A DNA stretch of 64,000 nucleotides from DATMER01 sp963741305 (GTDB lineage Bacteria > Acidobacteriota > Thermoanaerobaculia > Multivoradales > UBA5704). Numbering within the stretch: position 1 is the stretch's first letter; each line of letters begins with the position of its first letter. Below are positions 50,356-57,956 of the stretch, piece by piece. The position numbers were made by a program, and so were the translations under genes. The notes under the pieces were generated by a model. The model did not search any database, was not told where the DNA came from, and saw only the letters and a program-made list of their open reading frames with translations. The stretch is from contig CAVUHL010000003.1 of NCBI GenBank assembly GCA_963741305.1, positions 6,014,001-6,078,000 on the forward strand, in the 5' to 3' direction.

Positions 50356-52551
50356 CTACACATTCTCCTTTAACACTTGCCGGGCACCTGACTCCTTGGC
50401 TTCTTCCGCAATCACATGCCGGTGGATATAGGCAAACTGGTTAGCAATACGGAGATCGTCAGGCGTATCGTCACCGAAGTGGTATTCCTCTGGGAGAATC
50501 TTGTCCCCATAGGCCTGCATCACCAGCTCGTTCACGACCCCGGGATCGACAATGCTTGCGATGTTGTCATAGCCTTCCCGTCTAAAGTCAGTCCTCACTG
50601 GCAATCCCGACGAATAAGCTTGGCCTAAGAAGCTGCTTAGAAATTCGTCGAGCCTTCCGATATCCCTCTGCAAACCCTCCGAGACGTACGACTGGACATT
50701 GCTGGCGTATTGTTTCCAAGTCCATAGGAGCCCGATTGATTCCCTCCCGTATTTCGAAAACACCCATTCTGCACGGCATTCCTCTTCGATGCGCTTCGCG
50801 AGGTTCGCTCCAATGCGCCGAAGGGGTCCTTCCTCGAGAACAGCCTTTCCGGATCGATCTAAGGGCCCAAGCAAGCGAACGATTTCCGCCGCGAAAGGAA
50901 GGGGATCTGCGATTGACACAACGCTATCGGCAAGCGTCGCCTTGGTTTCCAGATCCGCAAGGCCGTCAATTAGACGGCTGACTAGAATAGCCGCCTGCCC
51001 AAATGTCGAAAAAAATAGGTCTTCTTGCCTTGGCAAATTTTTCCCCGTCGCAGCTATCGCAGTTGCGATGTTCTCCGCGAGGCGGCTCTTTATATTATCC
51101 AACCTTTGCCGTAACTTATCGATCACCGCGCTGATTCGTTCCGGTGAGGCGAAATCTTCCCACAACTTCAGCGACTCCCTCGGCGCACTCTCCCTCATAG
51201 TCATCAAGAACGAATCAAATTCGATGTCAGATACCTCGGACTTGTCGATGCCGTAGGTGAAAAAACGCTCGAAGTACTGCGGCGAGCAAATGCGCTGCTC
51301 TCGTGCCCATGTCGTGTCCCACTCATTCCCATAGCCGCGCGCACTGACGCGCGGGAACAGATACTCCAATAGACTTTGCACATCTGTCTGTTGCTCGGAG
51401 GTTAGCGACGATGTCACTTTTTCTAAAATAATTCTCGCCTTGTCCTTGGATGGGTAGTCACAAAAATGCTGCGGATTCGATCGGATCGCTTCATAGATAA
51501 ACGGATAGAAGATGCGCAGCCCCTCTATAAGGATCTGATCTACAACATTGACCTCTCCCTTGAGAATGGGCAAAGCAAAAAGGAGCGCATTGGAAAACAA
51601 GTGTGCTTGCCGCGGGGTAGAAAGGCGTGATTCTAGCCCAGATACTAAATAGTTGCCTATCGTTTGTCCTTTTTCGTTTGAGACATCAATTCCGGCAAGT
51701 TTCAGAGCAGCATCAGTCCCATCGAAAACTATCTGCCTCAGCGCCTCCTTCCTCGCGCGCGGCAGATGCAGCGGCACTTGTAAAATCTTCTCCAGGAACG
51801 CGGCGCCCTGAGAGGCTTCTCCTCCTCCATACCGCTCACCCAACGAAGCGGCTACGACATCCCGATCGAACGCCAGAACATAGGCAATGCGCTCGAAATC
51901 AGCCGAGAGGCGGACCGTCTTGAAGAGAGCTTGGATCTCCTGCCGCTCCATGCGGTCTATATCATCGATCAGGACCACAACCCGCACATCCGCTTCCTGA
52001 AGAATCTCCTGAATTCTCTCGCGATAATCTGAAAGATCGGCCTGGGAAAGCTCCTTTGCTATTTTACCTACGGCCTCGCCAGGATTAATCGATACGAGAC
52101 CTCCCGCTACAGAGGCGGAGGCAAGCGACAGAAACGTACCCAACTTACCAAGCACATCTCCGAACTGCTCCCCCTTGCTCGCAAGCTTCTTTCCCACCCC
52201 CTCGGCAAGCGTCTCGAAGAGTCCCTTGATGAGCACCGCTTCGGAGCGGAAGTACCAAGGATTGAAGCGGACTACCGCCACCTTCGCTTCACTCTTCAAC
52301 TCCGATTCGATGAGATTTAAGACGGAGGTTTTTCCTTCTCCCCAAGCTCCGTAGATTCCTACAACGATGCAGGACGGGTCTTTCCTGTCACGGAGTGTAT
52401 CGGCGATGCGCTTCGCGAAGGGCCAGCGGTTGAATCTGTCTTCGGCAGGAATATGAATCGGATGATCTCCGCTGTACCGAGGGACTTCCTCTGGCAGAGA
52501 TTCGTCCTTCATTGCCGGCTTTTCTTCCTTCTTTTTCTTCCTATAACTCAT
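50356..52551 (-). CDS. KAP-family P-loop NTPase
   Basis: This 731-aa protein of the KAP NTPase family has Walker A as GAWGEGKTS (residues 68-76) and Walker B as VVVLIDDIDR (191-200). Between them, as is usual in KAP proteins, lies a hydrophobic segment (about 138-155, LGTFLSLASASVAGG). After these are FAYVLAFDRDVVAASLG-type sensor motifs and a long helical C terminus. KAP NTPases include phage-exclusion factors such as PifA, so a defence role is possible. The start at 52551 has AAGG upstream. The C-terminal residues ARQVLKENV with their stop lie in a copy of the repeat B terminal motif. No effector gene is adjacent. GC is lower than in the core. Confidence 0.85.
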   Translation of the reverse strand: MSYRKKKKEEKPAMKDESLPEEVPRYSGDHPIHIPAEDRFNRWPFAKRIADTLRDRKDPSCIVVGIYGAWGEGKTSVLNLIESELKSEAKVAVVRFNPWYFRSEAVLIKGLFETLAEGVGKKLASKGEQFGDVLGKLGTFLSLASASVAGGLVSINPGEAVGKIAKELSQADLSDYRERIQEILQEADVRVVVLIDDIDRMERQEIQALFKTVRLSADFERIAYVLAFDRDVVAASLGERYGGGEASQGAAFLEKILQVPLHLPRARKEALRQIVFDGTDAALKLAGIDVSNEKGQTIGNYLVSGLESRLSTPRQAHLFSNALLFALPILKGEVNVVDQILIEGLRIFYPFIYEAIRSNPQHFCDYPSKDKARIILEKVTSSLTSEQQTDVQSLLEYLFPRVSARGYGNEWDTTWAREQRICSPQYFERFFTYGIDKSEVSDIEFDSFLMTMRESAPRESLKLWEDFASPERISAVIDKLRQRLDNIKSRLAENIATAIAATGKNLPRQEDLFFSTFGQAAILVSRLIDGLADLETKATLADSVVSIADPLPFAAEIVRLLGPLDRSGKAVLEEGPLRRIGANLAKRIEEECRAEWVFSKYGRESIGLLWTWKQYASNVQSYVSEGLQRDIGRLDEFLSSFLGQAYSSGLPVRTDFRREGYDNIASIVDPGVVNELVMQAYGDKILPEEYHFGDDTPDDLRIANQFAYIHRHVIAEEAKESGARQVLKENV
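50358..50395 (+). repeat. Repeat B terminal motif at the KAP gene 3' end
   Basis: CATTCTCCTTTAACACTTGC followed by CGGGCACCTGAC, about 75% alike to the end of the B tails. It is the only copy that overlaps a live gene, supplying the KAP stop and last eight codons. Confidence 0.55.
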
Positions 52552-52721
52552 GAGCCTTATCTTACCACGCACAATATGAGGAACCAGGAATGGCTTCCGC
52601 ACTGGACAGTCTCGACACTGCCCATTCGATCATCAGCTTTTGTGGTTTAGGTGCCCATGACCGGTCGAATCAGTGACACCGTGATTCAGGCTCGCGCAGG
52701 ATGCGGAAAGCTCCGCAATGA

Positions 52722-53336
52722 TCAGGAAAGCATCGAGTCGATGGCTTGCCGCACAGGGATGAACCGGCCATCCGGCCAGAGCCAGTCAAGGCGGAGCCGG
52801 AATCCAGGGAGCGCGATCGATCCGATTGTGCCTTCCGGACCAGGTGTCGCCGGCTGGAGCCGCAAACCCTGCCTCTGGAGGATCTCCGTACCCTGCGGCC
52901 CGGTGGGGTCGACGAGCCAGACCTCCCGGACACCGGCGCGGTCATAGGTGCGGAGCTTGGCGCCCCGGTCGTAGCTGGCGGTGGACCTGGAGAGAATCTC
53001 TACCACGAGATCGGGAGGCCCGAAAATCCCTTGCCGCTCGAAGAGGGAAAGCCGGTCCCGGGAGACGAACAGGACGTCCGGCTGGTAGATCTGGTCCTCG
53101 GCAAGCTTGACCGCCGACCTGGAGCCTCGGACCTCGCCGAGATCCATGCGCTCGGCGTATTCGCCGAGCAGGCGGAGGAGGAAGACGTAAAGGCGCTCGT
53201 GGATGTCGAGGGGCGATGGGAACAGGATCAGGACTCCATCGATGAGCTCGGCTTTGCGGGAGTCCCGCGGTCTGTCCGACACACGCAGAGCCTCGGCGAA
53301 GTACTCCTTCGCCGTCATCGGTCCTACGATCTCCAT
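52722..53336 (-). CDS. Uma2-family putative endonuclease
   Basis: A 204-aa Uma2 (DUF820) protein. It has the opening GPMTAKEYFAEALRVSD, then KAELIDGVLILFPSPLDIHERL, a PDVLFVSRDR aspartate block, DLVVEILSRSTASYDRGAKL (glutamate) and YDRAGVREVWLVDP. It is longer than the copy at 1352 and has a different C terminus. It lies 170 bp upstream of the KAP start on the same strand. Such genes are usually present in many copies and their role is unknown. Start at the ATG at 53336 is supported by family length; the Shine-Dalgarno is weak. Confidence 0.78.
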   Translation of the reverse strand: MEIVGPMTAKEYFAEALRVSDRPRDSRKAELIDGVLILFPSPLDIHERLYVFLLRLLGEYAERMDLGEVRGSRSAVKLAEDQIYQPDVLFVSRDRLSLFERQGIFGPPDLVVEILSRSTASYDRGAKLRTYDRAGVREVWLVDPTGPQGTEILQRQGLRLQPATPGPEGTIGSIALPGFRLRLDWLWPDGRFIPVRQAIDSMLS

Positions 53337-53870
53337 CTTGATTGGTCCCCTCTAGCTAGCACTATGGCCCGCTCGCTTCGACACGATCTTACGCGCACAA
53401 GGGAGCCTGGAGAAATACAGCAGGTCAGCTCCGGGGCTCGGCACCTCGCTCTGGGAAGGGGATGTCGTTCTCATGCGCGAGGCGGGAGGGGGAAAGCATG
53501 GAGGGTATGCGCCCTCGTCCCGGCCTCCCCCCGGAGCCGACCGGTCCCCCTCCCCCGCGGGAGAGGGACACACGGCTTCCCTGAAGACCAGGTCCCCTTC
53601 AATTTGGGCGGACGGCGGCGTCCTTGGACACGGAGGCCAGCCATCCTTCTCAGTTGTCAATGAACCTCCCGGCGAAGAAACCTCATCGTTGGACACCTCC
53701 TTGATCGCCGCGATGGAAGTCGCGCTCCGCAGTGCGCTTTCAGGACTCTTCTGAAAGGGCCCAGCACTGTCCCGACCTCCATCGTATGCGTTAGCATGAC
53801 TGTTCCAAGTGGTACAGTCAAGGTCTCAGTCATATCTCGGGCTGTCATGATTCATTTCTATGCGCACGGC
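53337..53870. other. 534-bp gap, REP-like palindrome, no gene seen
   Basis: I see no gene here. Around 53515-53575 a strongly palindromic stretch pairs GGCCTCCCCCCGGAGC-type and CCTCCCCCGCGGGAGAGGGA blocks and resembles a REP element of the kind seen at 57.7 and 62.4 kb. Short repeats of TTCCAAGTGGT precede the tandem array. Confidence 0.35.
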
Positions 53871-54220
53871 GATAGTCGGCCCCGGCTGCTCAATGTTGTG
53901 GCGGAGCTCGCGCACGATCTGCCCCGGCTCGTGAAGCATTCGCCCCGAGCCGGCGACGGTCCGCCCCTGGCCGGGGGGTTGTCCCCCTCGGGTCGAGGCG
54001 CTGCTCACTTCGAGGCGGGCCTTCCACACTTCGGGACGGGCTGTCCGCCCCGGGAGGGGGACGGCCCACCGCTGAAGGCGCACCGTCCCCGCGTCCGGGC
54101 GGAACTCTCCCCCGCCGGGGGAACAGGTTCCGGAGCCGGGCGGATCATTCGCCCGGCAAGGGGGAATCGCCGCCGGACCGGGGGGAATGCTCCACGACTC
54201 GGGGCGGGCCTCCCACTGAC
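53871..54220. repeat. Degenerate palindromic array of ~21-bp period
   Basis: This 350-bp stretch can be divided into about 16 units of 20-22 bp, each with a GC-rich palindrome of the form TCCGCCCCGG...GGGGGA, for example CTCTCCCCCGCCGGGGGAACA. Individual units differ at many positions. No frame is open across it, and codon-like signal is absent. Like the array at 16777, it has units of about two DNA turns and an axis of symmetry in each, but the base composition is different. It lies before a chimeric antitoxin pseudogene. Confidence 0.6.
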
Positions 54221-54478
54221 GCTAATTATTGCGGCCAGAAATCCGATGCACAACAGAAGGCTTGACGCTCTAGTGCGGTGAGACTACCATGCGCATCGAA
54301 GCTATTCCTGCCGTCCCGGTGACGCAGGCTCGTTCTTTGACAATCGATGGGCCCCAAGACAGGGGCACGGGCCGTTTGGCGCGCGGCCCGCCCCTGCCCC
54401 TTGGGTATAGGTGTGCGTGCTCCTGGCGGAGCGCGGCGCCGTCAGCCCCATGCTAATCTGACGGCCGGAGGACCAGCC

Positions 54479-54816
54479 ATGGGCACTATCCACATCGACC
54501 TGCCTGAGAGCGTCCTGCTGGCGACAGGCCAATCGGAGGAAGAGTTCGTCCGCGAGGCCATGAAGCCAAGGCCCAGCTCTCGAAGCTGGTCGATCTGGCT
54601 GCCAAGGGCGAAGCGTTCGTGATTGCGAAGGCGGGCAAGCCGATGGTGAAGGTGACGGCGCTGGATGCCCATCCGACGCCGCAGCGGCTGGGCTTCCTCG
54701 CGGACGAGATCGCCGTGCCCGAAGACTTCAACGGCATGGGCGAAGCCGAGATCACTGGCTTTTTCGAGAGCGGCGCGGCCCTATCACGCCGGAAAAGATG
54801 GTGCATCCCTGGGTAG
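54479..54816 (+). pseudogene. Chimeric antitoxin remnant (UPF0175 head, Phd/YefM tail)
   Basis: The first frame (GGAGGA site, ATG at 54479) encodes HIDLPESVLLATGQSEEEFV, the N terminus of UPF0175-type antitoxins. The frame then changes at about 54559, and in the second frame the protein continues HEAKAQLSKLVDLAAKGEAF, then VIAKAGKPMVKVTALD and FLADEIAVPEDFNGMGEAEI. The latter is the body of a Phd/YefM antitoxin. The two parts are joined out of frame, and the ending is a REP-derived stop. No toxin follows. It probably arose by deletion between two toxin-antitoxin loci. Confidence 0.7.
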
Positions 54817-54869
54817 GGGCGCCCCTTGTGGGTGCCCTTCCGGAGGGCGGCCACAAGGGCCGCCCCTAC
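54813..54869. repeat. 57-bp GTAGGGGCG-type REP palindrome, copy 2
   Basis: Identical in length to 5146-5202 and matching its reverse complement with about three differences. Its left GTAG forms the stop codon of the antitoxin remnant. Confidence 0.8.
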
Positions 54870-54905
54870 ATGAAACTCGCGGGCGAGATCGGCCCCTTGT
54901 AGCAG

Positions 54906-55070
54906 CCCGGCCCAACGGGCCGGCAGAGCCCAGCCCAGGGGCTGAGGCCGCAGGCCGATGCCCTGGGGAAAACACCACACACAACCATGCGGCCTGAAGT
55001 CAAGTTCACCCAGGGCATCGGCCTTCGGCCTTCAGCCCTGGGCTCCGTTCTCCCGGCCCGTTGGGCCGGG
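54906..55070. repeat. Paired inverted REP element (BIME-like)
   Basis: Two ~62-bp arms, 54906-54967 (CCCGGCCCAACGGGCCGG to GGCCGATGCCCTGGG) and 55009-55070 (CCCAGGGCATCGGCC to GGCCCGTTGGGCCGGG), are inverted copies separated by 41 bp. Each arm is itself hairpin-rich. Confidence 0.7.
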
Positions 55071-55101
55071 TGGGACCGACAACGTTGAAGCCAAAACCCG
55101 C

Positions 55102-55128
55102 GCGGGAGGGGACAAGCCCCTCCCCTAC
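55102..55128. repeat. Short GTAGGGG-type palindrome at the deacetylase stop
   Basis: GGGAGGGGACAAGCCCCTCC followed by CCTAC, a shorter relative of the 57-bp REP elements. On the minus strand its GTAG supplies the TAG stop of the deacetylase gene. Confidence 0.55.
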
Positions 55129-57695
55129 AGCGCCAGCAGGTTGGCGAACAGCCGGTAAGCCCCCGGGACCCCGGCGGGGAGCTGCCGGAAGAAGGCCAGC
55201 CCCGTGTAGACGTAGTGGCCCTTGCCTAGCTTCGCGACCAGCAGGCCGCCCTTCGTCTCCGGCTGGTCCGGATCGGTGAAGGCGAGCAGGGGCACGAAGG
55301 CGGGGTCCCAGGTGTTGAGGAAGTAGAGGCCGCGCTCCTGGACCCAGCCTTCCCAGTCCGGCGCGCCGATCCGGTTCGGCGTGGTGAAGACGGGGTGCGC
55401 CGGGTCGAGCAGGTTCGGTGCCGCGGTTTCGTCCGTCACCCGGTCGTGCGGACGGGCGATGTCCACCGTGAAGGGTGCGAACTTGCCTTCCACGAAGGCG
55501 TATTGCTGGTACTGGACGATCACCAGGCCGCCGTTGCGGGCGTAGTCGAGCAGGCGATGGTTGGCGCGGGCGAGCGCCGGGTCGGTCTCGTAGGCTCGGC
55601 TTCCCACCACGATCGCGTCGTAACCGGACAGATTCCCTTCGAGCAGCTCGTGCGGACCCAGGAGCGCCAGCGGGACTCCCACCTGGAGCAGGAACTCGGG
55701 CACCCGGTCGGAGGCCCCGCGCACGTAGCCGACCTTCTTCAAGGGGGGCAGCTTCACGTCCGCGGCGTTGATCGCCACTTCGGCGGGCTCGGGTTGCGGG
55801 GTGGGCCGGATGTGCGGGTAGTCCACGACCGGCGCGGAGAGGCCGAACCGGCTGCCATCCCCGAGCACCGCGGCGAGCTGGACGCGGTATTTTCCTTGAG
55901 CAAGGCCAGCGGCGGGCTTCAGGCTGACTTCGACCGTCTTCTCTTCGCCGGGCTCCAGGGTGAAGGGCACAGGCTCGGCGGGGGCCCAGCCTTGGGCGAC
56001 CGTTTCGAGCCGGCCGGTGACCGCTTCCTTCGCGTGGGAGGTTAGCGCCACCTGGAGCTTGCGCGGCTCTTTGCGCGCCAGCGGCCAGACCAGCAGCTCG
56101 TCGTGGACCGCCACTTCCACCTTCGGCACCGTGCGGAGCGGACGGCGGACCTCGCCGAATGCCTGGTCGCGGTGCCGGTGGACGACTTCGCGCTCGATTT
56201 CGATGGGGACTCCCTCGATGGCGAAGGAGAAGCGGGCGAGGAACGGCGGCGCCTCGAAGGGCTCGCCCTTCTCTTCGGGCCGTGCTTCAGACCAGTCGTA
56301 GAGGCCGCCCTTGAGCGGCTTCCTCAGGAAGTAAGGCGTCGAGACGCCGGCGGGAGCGGTCGCCTGGAGGTCCCACTTGGCGAGGGCTCCGGCCACCGGG
56401 TCCTGGGCGGCGGCACCACTGGTCCCGATTTCGACGGAAGCCTTGACCAGAGGGAAGGCGCCGCTGTTCCAGAGGACCGCCTGCACCGGGAAGGCCTGGC
56501 CGGGGATCAGCGCCTCGCTCTCGGTCGTGGCATCCAGGGCGATGCCGGCTGCCGCGGCCAGCCCGGCTTCCGCGATGTCGATCTTTTCCGCGATCAGGTC
56601 CGAGACGGGGCGCTCTTCCGGACGGTCGAGGTAGGCGTGGGCGGCCCGCAAGTGCTTGAGGATTTCCAGGAAGGCGGGCACGGATTCGCCGAGCCGGGCC
56701 GGGTTGAGGGAGGTGCGGGTGCGCTCGGCGACGACTTGCGCCGCATCCAGATGATCGCCGGCATGCTTGCGGCGCTCGGCATCCGGAACCGTCGCGGCGA
56801 TGGCCGCCAGGCGGGTGTCGATGCCGGCGAAAAGGTCTTTTGCTTCAGCTGGCGAGCCGGAGACGGGGATCACGCGGGTCTCCTGCGGTCCCAGCTCCTG
56901 CAGGCGTCCCATGTCCTGGGAGCGGTGCATGCTGCGGCTGGCCGAGGCGATCTGGTAGAGCGACTTCCCCGTCAGGGGATCGACCCCGGCGACGGAGACC
57001 GGGATCACGTTGGCCGCTTGCGCGTCGCGGAAGCCGGAGCGGTAGAGGATCTGCGGCGTCCAGGGAAGGAGCCCTTCTTCGCGGAGCTGGGGCAGGGCAT
57101 TTGGATCGCCGGCCAGGGGGAACGCCTCGTGCGCGGTCACCCCGGCGGCCTGGTGCTGGCCGTGGTTCGGGTGCGGCTGGCCCGGGAAGATCGAGACCAC
57201 CACCTGCGGCCGGAAGCGGCGAATGACCCGCACGGCATCTTCCAGGAGGATCTCTTTCGGCCAGAGGCGGAGGGTTTCTTCCAGCGAGCGGGTGTAGCCG
57301 AAGTCGTAGGCCCGGGTGAAGAATTGCCGGCCGCCATCCACGCCGCGGGCAGCCAGGAGCTCGCGGGTGCGGATCAGGCCCAGGCCGACCCCCAGCTCGG
57401 GGCCGATCAGGTTCTGCCCCCCTTCGCCGCGGCTGAGCGAGAGGTAGGCGGACTCGCCCCCCATCCCCCGCGCCACCAGCGTGAGCAGCGCCGTGTCCTC
57501 GTCGTCCGGATGGGCCGCGACCACCAGCAGCCGCTTGTGGGTCGAGAGCCGGGCGAGCGCACGGTCCACGGCGGCCACGCCCCCGGTGGAGGGGGGCTCG
57601 ATGACGCCTCCAGAGCCCGGCTGCGGCAGCAACTGGGACGGGTAGAACGCGATCAGGACGAGAAGAAGGAGAGCGGTTCGCTTTTTGGCGGTCAT
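55125..57695 (-). CDS. Exported PIG-L deacetylase with C-terminal ThuA/GATase-like domain
   Basis: An 856-aa exported protein. The ATG at 57695 gives a signal peptide (TALLLLVLIAFYPSQLLPQ); longer frames begin in REP sequence. The PIG-L/LmbE deacetylase domain (about residues 50-330) has the zinc motif AHPDDE (His62, Asp64, Asp65), SLSRGEGGQNLIG and a HPNHGQHQ histidine motif. A beta-sandwich (NEW3-like) middle follows, with LEPGEEKTVEVSLKPAAGL. The last 200 residues resemble a ThuA/class I amidotransferase-like fold: YVRGASDRVPEFLLQVGVPL, YDAIVVGSRAYETDP, GLVIVQYQQYAFV. Such proteins act on N-acetyl sugars outside the cytoplasm. The REP-derived stop is noted. Confidence 0.82.
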   Translation of the reverse strand: MTAKKRTALLLLVLIAFYPSQLLPQPGSGGVIEPPSTGGVAAVDRALARLSTHKRLLVVAAHPDDEDTALLTLVARGMGGESAYLSLSRGEGGQNLIGPELGVGLGLIRTRELLAARGVDGGRQFFTRAYDFGYTRSLEETLRLWPKEILLEDAVRVIRRFRPQVVVSIFPGQPHPNHGQHQAAGVTAHEAFPLAGDPNALPQLREEGLLPWTPQILYRSGFRDAQAANVIPVSVAGVDPLTGKSLYQIASASRSMHRSQDMGRLQELGPQETRVIPVSGSPAEAKDLFAGIDTRLAAIAATVPDAERRKHAGDHLDAAQVVAERTRTSLNPARLGESVPAFLEILKHLRAAHAYLDRPEERPVSDLIAEKIDIAEAGLAAAAGIALDATTESEALIPGQAFPVQAVLWNSGAFPLVKASVEIGTSGAAAQDPVAGALAKWDLQATAPAGVSTPYFLRKPLKGGLYDWSEARPEEKGEPFEAPPFLARFSFAIEGVPIEIEREVVHRHRDQAFGEVRRPLRTVPKVEVAVHDELLVWPLARKEPRKLQVALTSHAKEAVTGRLETVAQGWAPAEPVPFTLEPGEEKTVEVSLKPAAGLAQGKYRVQLAAVLGDGSRFGLSAPVVDYPHIRPTPQPEPAEVAINAADVKLPPLKKVGYVRGASDRVPEFLLQVGVPLALLGPHELLEGNLSGYDAIVVGSRAYETDPALARANHRLLDYARNGGLVIVQYQQYAFVEGKFAPFTVDIARPHDRVTDETAAPNLLDPAHPVFTTPNRIGAPDWEGWVQERGLYFLNTWDPAFVPLLAFTDPDQPETKGGLLVAKLGKGHYVYTGLAFFRQLPAGVPGAYRLFANLLAL

Positions 57696-57724
57696 GACGG
57701 CCGGTGAGTCTAGCATTCCGGAGG

Positions 57725-57792
57725 CCCTCACCCCCCGGCCCCCTCTCCCGGTCCACCCAAGCACGCCCTCCCCGGGAGAGGGGGAGACTTGC
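57725..57792. repeat. CCCTCACCCC-type REP element, copy 1
   Basis: CCCTCACCCCCCGGCCCCCT followed by CTCCCGGTCC and CCTCCCCGGGAGAGGGGGAG, a hairpin-forming unit that recurs inverted at 57826-57892 and direct at 62430-62494. Confidence 0.75.
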
Positions 57793-57825
57793 TTCTGCTT
57801 TGTTGGCTGTTGGGCAGGGCGGTGG

Positions 57826-57892
57826 CGCCCCTCTACCGGGGAGGGTGTGCTCGGGGGACCGGGAGAGGGGACGGGGGTGAGGGCTCCGGAGC
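57826..57892. repeat. CCCTCACCCC-type REP element, copy 2 (inverted)
   Basis: Inverted relative to 57725-57792, with GGGGAGGGTGTGCTCGGGGG and CCGGGAGAGGGGACGGGGGTG. The pair lies between divergent genes and forms an extended BIME-like structure. Confidence 0.75.
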
Positions 57893-57956
57893 CCTCCGGG
57901 ATGAAATACACCCCTATGCTGTGGCATCATATAAGGAAGCAGTTAAAGGAGGGGCC

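Noticed and set aside
53796..54281. Possible 161-aa plus-strand gene across the GC-rich array.
   Set aside because: It has no ribosome-binding site or family and is composed of the tandem palindromic units.
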